Positions 1 to 7,739 of a stretch of DNA of 64,000 nucleotides are shown here, piece after piece. The stretch is from positions 186,001 through 250,000 of the forward strand of contig NZ_CP022187.1 of assembly GCF_003111645.1 (NCBI RefSeq), given 5' to 3'. The notes beneath the pieces are model-generated. The model was not told the origin of the DNA. It made no database searches and saw only the letters and a program-made list of their open reading frames with translations. This DNA comes from Parazoarcus communis (GTDB taxonomy: Bacteria > Pseudomonadota > Gammaproteobacteria > Burkholderiales > Rhodocyclaceae). A program made the translations under genes and the position numbers. Numbering within the stretch: the stretch's first letter is position 1; the number at the start of each line of letters is the position of its first letter.

Positions 1-368
1 CCGACGGTGTAGACCGGGTCGAGGGCGAGCAGCGGCTCCTGAAAGATCATCGACGCGATGCGACCGCGATAGTCGGCGAGCGCGCGGCTGCCCATGGCGA
101 GCACGTCGGCGCCGGCAACGTCGACCTTGCCTTCGATGCGGGTGCGGCGCTCGGGGTGCAGGCGCAGCAGCGAGCGCAGGGTGACGCTCTTCCCCGAGCC
201 GGATTCGCCGATCAGGGCCACGGTTTCACCGCGGGCAACGCTGAGGTCGACGCCATTGACGGCTTTGACCGGTTTCTTGCCGCCGGTGAAGGTGACGCGC
301 AGGTCGCGCACCGACACGATCGGCGTGCGATCGGTTTGAGTGTCTGTGTTCATGTCGGCTCCGCTCAT
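1..368 (-). CDS. dppD: Peptide ABC transporter ATPase, DppD/OppD type (C-terminal part beyond window)
   Basis: Only the first 122 codons are inside the window. The translation shows an ABC nucleotide-binding domain with the Walker A motif GESGSGKS at about residue 50 and the Q-loop MIFQEP followed by LLALDPVYTVG, the form typical of the DppD/OppD subfamily. It would energise import with the DppF-like partner encoded just upstream. The start at 368 overlaps the dppF stop in an ATGA (365-368), which implies translational coupling. An in-frame ATG at 353 is the alternative start. The signature motif, Walker B and the C-terminal peptide-transporter region are not visible. The substrate cannot be told from the sequence. 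Confidence 0.9.
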   Translation of the reverse strand, partial: MSGADMNTDTQTDRTPIVSVRDLRVTFTGGKKPVKAVNGVDLSVARGETVALIGESGSGKSVTLRSLLRLHPERRTRIEGKVDVAGADVLAMGSRALADYRGRIASMIFQEPLLALDPVYTV

Positions 369-1441
369 GATGCGTGGATGACTGCGCCGGCTTGCGAGTG
401 GCCGCTGTCGGGTTCATGGATCAGGCAGGCGGTTTCGCGCTGGTCGCGGTCCTCGAGGGTGGGCACACGCTGCGAACACACGGACTCGGCGAGCGGGCAC
501 CGGGTGTGAAAGCGGCAGCCCGGCGGCGGGTCGATGGGGTTGGGCGGATCGCCCGCAAGTGCGGCCTCTTCGGTGCGGCGGTCGGGGTCCATCGACGGCA
601 TGGACGAAAGCAGCGCCCGGGTGTAGGGGTGATGCGGCTGCTGAAACAGCGCTTCGGCGGGGCCGGTTTCGGCCACCTTGCCCAGATACATCACCATGAC
701 CCGGTCGGAGATGTAGCGCACCACGTGAAGGTCGTGGCTGATGAAGAGGTAGGTCAGGCCGAACTCTTCCTTCAGGTCCATCAGCAGGTTCAGCACCTGT
801 GCTTCGACCGATTTGTCGAGCGCCGACACCGCTTCGTCGAGGATCACCAGGCGCGGCTCGCAGGCCAGCGCACGGGCGATATTGACGCGCTGGCGCTGGC
901 CGCCGGACAGTTCGTGCGGATAGCGCCCGGCAAAGCGCCGCGGCTCGAGGCCGACGCGTGCGAGGAGGTCGCGGGCGCGGGTGATGGCGACCTGTTTCGG
1001 TACGCCATGCACCTGGGGGCCAAAGGCGATCGAGTCCTGAATGGTGAGGCGGGGGTTCAGGGACGAGTAGCTGTCCTGGAACACCATCTGCACCTGACGG
1101 CGGTATTCGCGCAGGGGCAGGGCCGCGGAGCCGACGGTTTCGCCGTTGAAGACGATCTCGCCCGCAGAAGGTTCGATCAGGTGCATCAGCAGGCGTGCGG
1201 TGGTCGACTTGCCGCAACCGGACTCGCCCACCACGCCAAGCGTCTCACCCTTCATGATCTTGAAGTCGACACCATCGACCGCGCGCACGACCTTGCCGCC
1301 GCCGATCAGGGTTTCCACAAAACTCTTCTTGAGGTCGAAGTGCTTGACCAGTTTGCTGACGGTCAGCAGGGGCTGCGCGGGGCCGCCGCGGTCGCTGCCC
1401 GCTGGTGCGCCGATATGTTCGATGCTGATTCCGGTACTCAT
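365..1441 (-). CDS. dppF: Peptide ABC transporter ATPase, DppF/OppF type
   Basis: 358 residues. ABC ATPase with Walker A GESGCGKST (72-80), Q-loop FQDSYSSLNP (121-130), signature LSGGQRQR (178-185) and Walker B VILDE (199-203). The C-terminal tail carries the Cys-containing CRFHTRCP segment found in the oligopeptide/dipeptide/nickel ATPase family. It hydrolyses ATP at the inner membrane together with DppD to drive the DppBC permease. The start at 1441 has an AGGGAG ribosome site upstream. It lies 15 bp after dppC and overlaps dppD by 4 bp, so it sits inside one operon. Family assignment is firm; the transported ligand (peptide, opine, nickel or other) is open. Confidence 0.93.
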   Translation of the reverse strand: MSTGISIEHIGAPAGSDRGGPAQPLLTVSKLVKHFDLKKSFVETLIGGGKVVRAVDGVDFKIMKGETLGVVGESGCGKSTTARLLMHLIEPSAGEIVFNGETVGSAALPLREYRRQVQMVFQDSYSSLNPRLTIQDSIAFGPQVHGVPKQVAITRARDLLARVGLEPRRFAGRYPHELSGGQRQRVNIARALACEPRLVILDEAVSALDKSVEAQVLNLLMDLKEEFGLTYLFISHDLHVVRYISDRVMVMYLGKVAETGPAEALFQQPHHPYTRALLSSMPSMDPDRRTEEAALAGDPPNPIDPPPGCRFHTRCPLAESVCSQRVPTLEDRDQRETACLIHEPDSGHSQAGAVIHAS

Positions 1442-1456
1442 GACGGACTCCCTGGA

Positions 1457-2362
1457 TTAGCTCTTGACGTCCATCGCCGAGCGCAGGCTGTCGGACAGCA
1501 GGTTGAAGGAGATCGAGGTGATGAAGATCATCACGCCGGGCAGGGCCGCCACCCAGGGCTGGGTGTAGATTGCGGTGCGCAGGGTGTTGAGCATCAGGCC
1601 CCATTCGGGTTCGGGCGGGCGTACGCCGAGGCCAAGGAAGGACAGGCCGGAGGCGAGAATCATCGATACCGCGATCAGGCTGGTTGCAAAGACGAAGATC
1701 GGCCCCAGCACGTTGCCCAGCACATGGACCCGCACGATGGTGAAGGGGCTGGCACCTGATGCGCGTGCCGCTTCGACGTAGTCTCGCCCCCTGACCTGGG
1801 TGGTGACGCTTTCTGCCACCCGCGCGATCTGCGGAATGAACACGATGGTCAGCGACAGCAGCGCGTTGCCGATGCCGGCGCCGAGCGCGCCCGACAGGGC
1901 GATGGCGAGCAGCACCGACGGGAAGGCGTAGAGAATGTCGATGGTGCGCATGATCAGCGTGTTCACCAGGCCGCCCGCGTAGCCGGCGAGGATGCCGATG
2001 CCGCTGCCGATGACGAAGGCGATCAGCACCGGGGTGATGCCCATGAACAGCGACAGGCGCGTGCCCAGCATCAGGCGCGACAGCATGTCGCGGCCGAGTT
2101 CGTCGGAGCCCAGCGGAAAGCCTTCGAAGCCGATCGGTTTCAGGCGCTTGAACATCGAGGTCGCGTAGGGGTCGGACGGCACCAGCATGGGGGCGAAGAT
2201 CGCCATCACGATCAGGATCAGCAGCACGGCGCCGGCGCCCAGTGCAACCGGGTCGCGCATGAGTTTGCGCCCGACGCCGGACCAGAAGCCAGGCGAGCGC
2301 TCGACGGGTTCGGCGGCAGCGGGCACGGGGGCGAGGCTTGCGGCAGTCGCAGTCATGTTCAT
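1457..2362 (-). CDS. dppC: Peptide ABC transporter permease, DppC/OppC type
   Basis: 301 residues from the ATG at 2362. It has an N-terminal soluble stretch, then the OppC-type N-terminal domain (LMRDPVALGAGAVLL and onward) and a binding-protein-dependent transport permease domain with about six membrane segments. The cytoplasmic coupling loop reads YVEAARASGASPFTIV, the EAA motif that docks on the ATPases. The start overlaps the dppB stop by 4 bp (ATGA), and dppF follows 15 bp downstream. It forms the translocation pore with DppB. A second ATG two codons in (2356) is also possible. Confidence 0.93.
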   Translation of the reverse strand: MNMTATAASLAPVPAAAEPVERSPGFWSGVGRKLMRDPVALGAGAVLLILIVMAIFAPMLVPSDPYATSMFKRLKPIGFEGFPLGSDELGRDMLSRLMLGTRLSLFMGITPVLIAFVIGSGIGILAGYAGGLVNTLIMRTIDILYAFPSVLLAIALSGALGAGIGNALLSLTIVFIPQIARVAESVTTQVRGRDYVEAARASGASPFTIVRVHVLGNVLGPIFVFATSLIAVSMILASGLSFLGLGVRPPEPEWGLMLNTLRTAIYTQPWVAALPGVMIFITSISFNLLSDSLRSAMDVKS

Positions 2363-3312
2363 GATCTCTGGATCCTCGGGTCGAGGGTGGTCTGAAGCAC
2401 ATCCACCAGCAGGTTGAGCACGACGAAGAAGGTGGCCAGCACCAGGATCGTGCCCTGCAGCAGTGGCATGTCGCGCTGGAAGATGGCGGAGTTGAGCAGG
2501 AAGCCGGTACCCGGCCACGAGAACACGGTTTCGATCAGGATCGAGCCGCCGAGCAGGTAGCCGAGTTGCAGACCCATCACTGCGAGTGCGGTGGGGGCGG
2601 CGTTCTTGACCACGTGCAGGAAGATGCCGAAGTCGGTCAGGCCCTTGGCGCGCAGGCCGACCACGAATTCCTGCGCCAGGATGTCGGCCACCAGGGCGCG
2701 GACGGTACGGGCAATGATGCCCATCGGGATGACTGACATCGTGATCGCGGGCAGCACCATGAACTGGACGTGAGCCCAGTCCCAGGCCCATTCGCCTGAT
2801 CCGCCGGGGCCGGCGCCGGTTGCAGGCAGCCACATCAGCTGCGACGAGAAGATGATGACCAGCACCATGCCCAGCCAGTAGTGCGGCACGCTCACGCCGA
2901 GCACCGACAGTGCGGAGGCCACACGGTCCACCCAGGAGTCGCGAAAGTAGCCGGCAACAAAGCCGAACAGGCTGCCGAACAGGAAGCCGATCAGGGTGGC
3001 CATGCACGACAGCATCAGGGTGTTGCCGACTGCACGCATGACTTCGATCGAAACCGAGCGGCCGGAGGCGATCGAGGTGCCGAGGTCGCCGTGCAGCGCA
3101 CGCCAGAACCAGTTGGCAAATTGTTCGTACCAGGGACGGTCGAAACCGTAGAGTTTCATCAGCTGCTGTTGCAGTTCGATCGAGGCATCGGGCGGCAGGA
3201 TGGAAACCAGCGGGTCGCCCGGCGAAATATGCACCAGCAGAAAGCAGAAGAAGGCGACGCCGATCATGATCGGAATCGTGTAGATGATGCGGCGCAGGAG
3301 ATAGAAGATCAT
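2359..3312 (-). CDS. dppB: Peptide ABC transporter permease, DppB/OppB type
   Basis: 317 residues from the ATG at 3312, giving the typical DppB beginning MIFYLLRRIIYTIPIMIG. An upstream ATG nine codons earlier would add an unlikely leader running into the terminator hairpin. It has six predicted membrane spans and an EAA-type coupling loop (VVGLRAKGLTDFGIF). It forms the inner-membrane channel with DppC. A strong hairpin with a T-run lies between dppA and this gene, so expression of dppBCDF probably depends on partial read-through from dppA. Confidence 0.93.
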   Translation of the reverse strand: MIFYLLRRIIYTIPIMIGVAFFCFLLVHISPGDPLVSILPPDASIELQQQLMKLYGFDRPWYEQFANWFWRALHGDLGTSIASGRSVSIEVMRAVGNTLMLSCMATLIGFLFGSLFGFVAGYFRDSWVDRVASALSVLGVSVPHYWLGMVLVIIFSSQLMWLPATGAGPGGSGEWAWDWAHVQFMVLPAITMSVIPMGIIARTVRALVADILAQEFVVGLRAKGLTDFGIFLHVVKNAAPTALAVMGLQLGYLLGGSILIETVFSWPGTGFLLNSAIFQRDMPLLQGTILVLATFFVVLNLLVDVLQTTLDPRIQRS

Positions 3313-3337
3313 CGTTCGGCCCTGTGGGTCGTTGTAC

Positions 3338-3365
3338 AAAAAACCGCCGGCGCGCCGGCCGGCGG
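3338..3365 (-). terminator. Intrinsic terminator between dppA and dppB
   Basis: On the minus strand an 8-bp GC-only stem (3358-3365 pairing with 3344-3351) with a 6-nt loop is followed by six T residues (3343-3338). It lies about 45 bp downstream of the dppA stop and 26 bp before the dppB start. It would lower expression of the membrane and ATPase genes relative to the binding protein, a common arrangement in ABC importers. Confidence 0.8.
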
Positions 3366-3409
3366 CAAACCCGGTTCGCGCCGCGATGCCGCGGCGCGAT
3401 TCGGGACAA

Positions 3410-5077
3410 TCAGTCCATCTTCATCGTGGCGATGTCGATGAACCAGCTCTTCGGTTGCACCACGTTCTTGATCTTGGCCGACATTGCGCGCGGGCCGACG
3501 TCGTGGGCGACGAAGATGAACGGTGCCTCTTCCACGATGCGTGCGTGCAGCTTCGCAAGGGCGGCATCGCGCGTCTTGTCGTCGAAGCTGGTGCGGGCGG
3601 TCGCGATCAGGGCGTCGAACTCGTCATTGCCGAAGTAGCCCCAGTTGTTGGAAACCGGGGGGAAGGTCTTGGTGCTGACGAAGCGCACCATGGCGAAGAA
3701 GGGGTCCATCGCGGCGGCCGACACGTTGATGCCGTTGGCGCCGTTGGCCGACGGGTCCTTCGCGCCCTTGCGCCAGTTGGTGAACAGCGTGTTCCACTCA
3801 AGCACGTCGAGCTGAACGTCGAAGTTGCACTGCTTCAGGCTTTCCTGGATGTACTCGTTCATCGGCAGCGGCTGCATCTGGCCCGAACCCGAGGCCGAAA
3901 CCTGGATCTTCACCTTCAGCGGCTTGTCGGCGGTGTGGCCGGCTTCGGCCATCATCTTGGTCGCGGTTGCGGGGTCGAACTTGATGTCGAACTTCGGATT
4001 GCCCCACCACGGATGGTCGGGCGACACGATGCCCTTGGCTTCACCCATCATGCCGCCGAGGAAGGCCTTCAGTTCGGCACGGTTGATACACAGGTTGGCG
4101 GCCTGACGCACGCGCTTGTCCAGCCACGGCGAGCCCTCGGCAAAGGACAGCTGCCACGGCCAGATGTGCGGTTGCGGGTTGGAGTAGATCTTGAAGCCAC
4201 GGCTCTTGATCTGGTCCATGGCGTCCGGTGCCGGTGCCTCGATCCAGTCCACCTGGCCCGAGAGCAGGGCGGCGGTACGGGCGTTGGCTTCGGGCAGCGG
4301 CAGCATCACGACCTTGTCGATTGTCGGTGTGCGCTTCGGATCCCAGTAGCCGGTGTTCTTGGCGACTTCAAGACGCTCGCGCGGCGCGAAGGAAACCATC
4401 TTGAACGGGCCGGTGCCGGAGGCATCTGCAGCAAAGGCAATCCATGCCTGCTTGCTGCGCTCTGCAACGTCGGTGACGCTGGCCGGTACGGCCTTGAACT
4501 TGGCTTCCCACTGTGCGGGCGAGGCCATGAACAGGTTGGTCAGGTTGATCGGCAGGAAGGCATCCGGCTCGGAAGAGGTGAGTTCGACGGTCAGATCGTC
4601 GATCTTCTTCGCGCTGCGCAGGGTGGGCATGCGCGAGGCGGTGACGCCGACCTGGCTGGCGTCGAAATGCTTTGCCGTCTTGTCCAGCACCTTCTGCACG
4701 TTCCACACCACGGCGTCGGCGTTGAAGGCGGAGCCGTCATGGAACTTCACGCCGGGCCGCAGCTTGAAGATCCACTTGGTCTTGTCAGCAGCGTCGACAG
4801 CCCATGACGTTGCCAGGCCGGGAATCAGCACGCTCGGAGCATCGGCCTTGGACAGATCCCACTGCGTCAGCGAGTCGTACATGGGGATGCCGGTGAAGCG
4901 GTTGCCCTCGAAGCCCTGGTCGGGCTGACCCAGGGTGCGCGGAATGTCGGCCGCGGTCATGCCGATGCGGAGCACCTTTTCCTGTGCCATCACGGCGCTG
5001 GAAGCGAACGACAGCGCAAGAAGCGTGCTGCCGATCAGGGCGGTTAGCCGACGGGTGGGCCGATTGCATGTGCTCAT
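3410..5077 (-). CDS. dppA: Periplasmic peptide-type solute-binding protein (SBP family 5)
   Basis: 555 residues from the ATG at 5077, chosen because GAGGATT precedes it and because the protein then begins with a positively charged stretch and a signal peptide ending near SSAVMAQE. The mature part shows family-5 hallmarks: YDSLTQWD, then WIFKLRPGVKFHDGSAFNADAV. It captures the substrate in the periplasm and delivers it to DppBC. It is the first gene of the operon, transcribed from a -24/-12 promoter about 60 bp upstream. Family-5 proteins also bind opines, nickel or heme, so the dpp name marks homology, not substrate. Confidence 0.9.
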   Translation of the reverse strand: MSTCNRPTRRLTALIGSTLLALSFASSAVMAQEKVLRIGMTAADIPRTLGQPDQGFEGNRFTGIPMYDSLTQWDLSKADAPSVLIPGLATSWAVDAADKTKWIFKLRPGVKFHDGSAFNADAVVWNVQKVLDKTAKHFDASQVGVTASRMPTLRSAKKIDDLTVELTSSEPDAFLPINLTNLFMASPAQWEAKFKAVPASVTDVAERSKQAWIAFAADASGTGPFKMVSFAPRERLEVAKNTGYWDPKRTPTIDKVVMLPLPEANARTAALLSGQVDWIEAPAPDAMDQIKSRGFKIYSNPQPHIWPWQLSFAEGSPWLDKRVRQAANLCINRAELKAFLGGMMGEAKGIVSPDHPWWGNPKFDIKFDPATATKMMAEAGHTADKPLKVKIQVSASGSGQMQPLPMNEYIQESLKQCNFDVQLDVLEWNTLFTNWRKGAKDPSANGANGINVSAAAMDPFFAMVRFVSTKTFPPVSNNWGYFGNDEFDALIATARTSFDDKTRDAALAKLHARIVEEAPFIFVAHDVGPRAMSAKIKNVVQPKSWFIDIATMKMD

Positions 5078-5130
5078 GGGGTGAATCCTCGCTAGGGTTG
5101 AGATGAAGATGAAAGCGTTTCTGGCTGGGG

Positions 5131-5172
5131 CTTCAGGCCTCGCATTTCGCAAGCGTCATGCCAGGCCTGAAG
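5131..5172. repeat. Inverted repeat bracketing the dppA promoter
   Basis: Left arm CTTCAGGCCT (5131-5140) and right arm AGGCCTGAAG (5163-5172) are perfect reverse complements separated by 22 bp. The right arm touches the -24 element and the left arm covers the predicted start site. RNA made from this promoter would not contain both arms, so this is more likely a protein-binding site than an RNA hairpin. Confidence 0.6.
5149..5163 (-). promoter_or_regulatory. Sigma-54 (-24/-12) promoter of dppA
   Basis: The minus strand reads TGGCATGACGCTTGC, with GG and GC separated by exactly 10 bp, as in the consensus TGGCACG-N4-TTGC. Transcription would start near 5138, about 60 bp before dppA. Such promoters need an enhancer-binding activator; the adjacent LysR-type protein is not of that class, so the activator lies elsewhere. 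Confidence 0.7.
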
Positions 5173-5407
5173 TGTTTCTACTAAATATGTCGTATGTCGC
5201 TGATTCCGCTTGGTTCGGGCTGCGATGGAGGTTCAGTTCCGTTATGTGACAGCCCTTGCCGTTATACGAAACGCTCTTGCGCATGCACCAATTTGGGGAA
5301 TTGACATCAGTTTGGTGACCGCAGCACTTCGAACAAGATTCGTTCCGCGTTTGTGACTACCTTAGAGACAGCGTTTGGTGCAGAAAACTACAAATAGCGA
5401 AATTAAC

Positions 5408-5425
5408 GTTTCATGTTTATGAAAC
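5408..5425. repeat. Palindromic operator candidate at the LysR-type gene start
   Basis: GTTTCAT-GTTT-ATGAAAC is a perfect 7-bp-arm inverted repeat ending 9 bp before the ATG at 5435. It occupies the ribosome-binding region and has the size and AT-rich dyad form expected of a LysR-type recognition site, so autorepression is plausible. Confidence 0.5.
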
Positions 5426-5434
5426 AATCACGCC

Positions 5435-6367
5435 ATGAAATCCCGCGCACTCCTGACCAACCTCGCCGAAGCCGACCTTCGTCTGCTCCGGATATTCATT
5501 GCGATTGCCGAGTCCGGTGGACTGGCTGCAGCCGAGCTGAGGCTCAACATCAGTCGCTCGGTGATCAGCCGTCACCTCAAGGACCTCGAAACCCGGCTCG
5601 GTGTGCGCTTGTGCGAGCGTGGCCGCTCGGGTTTTGCGCTCACCGAGGAAGGCGGAACGGTGCTCGATGCTGCACGCAGGCTGCTGTCGCAGATCGAGGG
5701 CTTCAGGCGCGAGGTGGCGGGGCTGCATGGAGGCATGCGTGGCGAACTGAACCTGGCGGTGTTCGACAAATTCGTGACCAATCCCGAGTGCAAGCTGGCG
5801 GAAACCATCGCCACCTTTGGTGCCGAGGCGCCCGGGGTGAATCTGAATCTGCATGTGGCCGGGACGATTCCGATCGAGAAGGGCTTGCTCGAAGGTCGGT
5901 TTCAGGTCGCCATCCACCCCTTTCATCGCGCCAGTGAGAGCCTGCTGAGCTGGCCGCTGTTCTCCGAGCAGATGTGGCTGTACGGCGCACCCGACCACCC
6001 GCTGCTGCGCGGTGGTGCCACGCCCGATGACGCGGTTCTGCGCACTGCGGCCTTCGTCGGCCTGGGCTATCACTCGCCCAATATGGAGCATTTCTGGCGT
6101 CTCGGGCTGCAGCCGGCGGCGCGCGCGCATGAGCAGGAGGGCAGCGTGGTGCTGATCCGCTCGGGACGCTATCTCGGTTTTCTGCCCGAGCACTATGCGC
6201 AGTCCTTCGAGCAGGCGGGCGTACTGCGGCGGATTCCCTCGGATACCCTGCAGTATCGCTGCGACTGGAACGTGTCGATCGCGCGCAGCCCGGCGCCGGG
6301 GCGCATTGCCCGTCACTTCACCAGTCGGCTGCGCGAGCTGCATGGCGCCGAGGTCGAGCCACGGTGA
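5435..6367 (+). CDS. LysR-family transcriptional regulator
   Basis: 310 residues. The N-terminal winged helix-turn-helix spans about residues 15-75 (GLAAAELRLNISRSVISRHL, then LETRLGVRLCERGRSGFALTEEG), followed by a type-2 periplasmic-binding-like effector domain. It is transcribed divergently from the dpp-like operon, the usual position for a LysR regulator acting on its neighbour and on itself. No clear Shine-Dalgarno sequence precedes the ATG; the palindrome at 5408-5425 occupies that space. The effector is unknown. Because the dpp promoter looks sigma-54-type, any effect of this protein on dpp would have to be indirect or repressive. Confidence 0.9.
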   Translation: MKSRALLTNLAEADLRLLRIFIAIAESGGLAAAELRLNISRSVISRHLKDLETRLGVRLCERGRSGFALTEEGGTVLDAARRLLSQIEGFRREVAGLHGGMRGELNLAVFDKFVTNPECKLAETIATFGAEAPGVNLNLHVAGTIPIEKGLLEGRFQVAIHPFHRASESLLSWPLFSEQMWLYGAPDHPLLRGGATPDDAVLRTAAFVGLGYHSPNMEHFWRLGLQPAARAHEQEGSVVLIRSGRYLGFLPEHYAQSFEQAGVLRRIPSDTLQYRCDWNVSIARSPAPGRIARHFTSRLRELHGAEVEPR

Positions 6368-6440
6368 GCTGGCGTGTCTTCAACATGGTTGGCGCCGGCG
6401 CTCGCGCGCGCTGCGGTTCAACCAGTGATCAAGCAAACGG

Positions 6441-7070
6441 GTGGGCAAGGTGTCGCGACTGATTCTGCTGAACAAGCCCTACGGGGTGCTGTGCCAATTT
6501 TCCGACGAGACCGGGCGCGCCACGCTCAAGGATCATGTCGCCGTGCCCGGCGTGTATGCGGCCGGACGACTCGACACCGACAGCGAGGGTTTGCTGCTGC
6601 TCACTGACGACGGCGCGCTGCAGCACCGGATTGCCGATCCGCGCCACAAGCTGCCCAAGACCTATCTGGTGCAGATCGAAGGTGAACCGGACGATGCCGC
6701 GCTTGCGCAGTTGCGTGTCGGGGTGGATCTGGGCGACTTCGTCACCCGGCCGTGCGAGGCGCGCAGCGTGGCGGAGCCCGACTGGCTGTGGCCGCGCGAT
6801 CCGCCGGTGCGGTTTCGCAAGACGGTGCCGACCGCGTGGCTGGAGATCGTGTTGCGCGAGGGCAAGAACCGGCAGGTGCGGCGGATGACGGCGAAGGTGG
6901 GCCTGCCGACCCTGCGCCTGGTGCGCGTGGCGATCGGGGACTGGTCGCTGGATGGCCTGCTGCCGGGACAGTCGCGCGAGGTGCCGGTGCCCGCCGGTCT
7001 GGTGCAGACCACCGCTGCAGCGCCACCGCGCAAGCAAGGTGGGCGGCGGAACGTGCCCCGCAGGCGGTAG
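6441..7070 (+). CDS. rluE: 23S rRNA pseudouridine synthase, RluE-like (RsuA family)
   Basis: 209 residues from the GTG at 6441; a second in-frame GTG at 6450 would also serve. The catalytic motif [19 protein letters not shown] carries the aspartate that attacks the target uridine, and the later motifs KTYLVQIEG and [11 protein letters not shown] belong to the RsuA/RluB/E/F family. There is no N-terminal S4 domain, and the length matches RluE (about 217 residues), which modifies U2457 of 23S rRNA in E. coli. The C-terminus is basic and proline-rich. Neighbouring genes give no functional link. Confidence 0.85.
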   Translation: MGKVSRLILLNKPYGVLCQFSDETGRATLKDHVAVPGVYAAGRLDTDSEGLLLLTDDGALQHRIADPRHKLPKTYLVQIEGEPDDAALAQLRVGVDLGDFVTRPCEARSVAEPDWLWPRDPPVRFRKTVPTAWLEIVLREGKNRQVRRMTAKVGLPTLRLVRVAIGDWSLDGLLPGQSREVPVPAGLVQTTAAAPPRKQGGRRNVPRRR

Positions 7071-7107
7071 AATCGGCGCAAACGCATTTAGCCGACGGAA
7101 ACGAGCG

Positions 7108-7566
7108 ATGAGCATGATGGGCGTGGTTGGGCAGGTGTTGCGGATTGGCGGGCTGATGGCGGCACTCGTGCCGGCGATCGTGGGCGCGCAGATGCAGGTC
7201 GCGGAACTCGGCGCCGGCATGTTCCGCATCGAGACCGAAGTGGCCTACACCGGCCCGGATCGTCAGCTCGGGCTGATGAATCGCAAGAGCATGCCTGCGC
7301 ATCGCGGCATGGTTTTCGTCTTTCCGCAGAATGCGCAGCACTGCATGTGGATGAAGAACACCCTGTTGCCGCTTTCGGTGGCCTTTCTGGACGACGGCGG
7401 GCGCATCCTCAACATCGAAGACATGCAGCCGCAGACCGAAGACAACCACTGCGCGGCCGCGCCAGCGCGCTTTGCGCTGGAAATGAATCTGGGCTGGTTT
7501 CGCGAGCGCGGGATCAAGGCGGGTGACCTGATCCGCGGTACCGAACGTCTGCCGGCGCCGCGCTGA
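7108..7566 (+). CDS. DUF192 family exported protein
   Basis: 152 residues. The ATG at 7108 gives an N-terminal hydrophobic segment (VLRIGGLMAALVPAIVGA) that looks like a signal peptide or anchor. The rest is a DUF192 domain: QLGLMNRKSMPAHRGMVFVF, then the hallmark MWMKNTLLPLSVAFLD and a C-terminal LEMNLGWFRERGIKAGD. DUF192 proteins are small secreted or membrane-anchored beta-rich proteins with no agreed function. It starts 37 bp after rluE, so the two may be co-transcribed. Confidence 0.85.
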   Translation: MSMMGVVGQVLRIGGLMAALVPAIVGAQMQVAELGAGMFRIETEVAYTGPDRQLGLMNRKSMPAHRGMVFVFPQNAQHCMWMKNTLLPLSVAFLDDGGRILNIEDMQPQTEDNHCAAAPARFALEMNLGWFRERGIKAGDLIRGTERLPAPR

Positions 7567-7739
7567 GCGCGCGCGCAGTCCCGGCACACAGACTGACAGC
7601 ACTTTTCGCAGCGCAGGAATTACGCGGTTTTCTCCGCGCTTATCCGGCTTCGGGTCTTGTTCGCTGCCGGCGATAATTGCCCCACGTCGTCCTGCGTCCA
7701 TGCTGATCCCTGCATGGCAGGGCGTTACCGGAGCCGATC

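Larger units (their letters stand above)
5078..5434. other. Divergent control region between dppA and the LysR-type gene
   Basis: 357 bp without a gene. It holds a sigma-54 promoter for dppA (5149-5163) inside a 10-bp-arm inverted repeat (5131-5172) and a perfect 7-bp-arm inverted repeat just before the LysR-type start (5408-5425). The middle part (about 5173-5400) is more AT-rich than its surroundings and is where sites for an enhancer-binding activator would be expected. I could not identify a specific activator box there. Confidence 0.6.

Noticed and set aside
374-1759. Long plus-strand frames opposite the dpp genes (also 3332-4807)
   Set aside because: The minus strand has full ABC transporter motifs, and the plus-strand translations show no domain.
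5285-5380. NtrC-like half sites TGCACC and GGTGCA upstream of the dppA promoter
   Set aside because: The halves lie about 85 bp apart, not in one dyad, so they do not form a recognisable enhancer.
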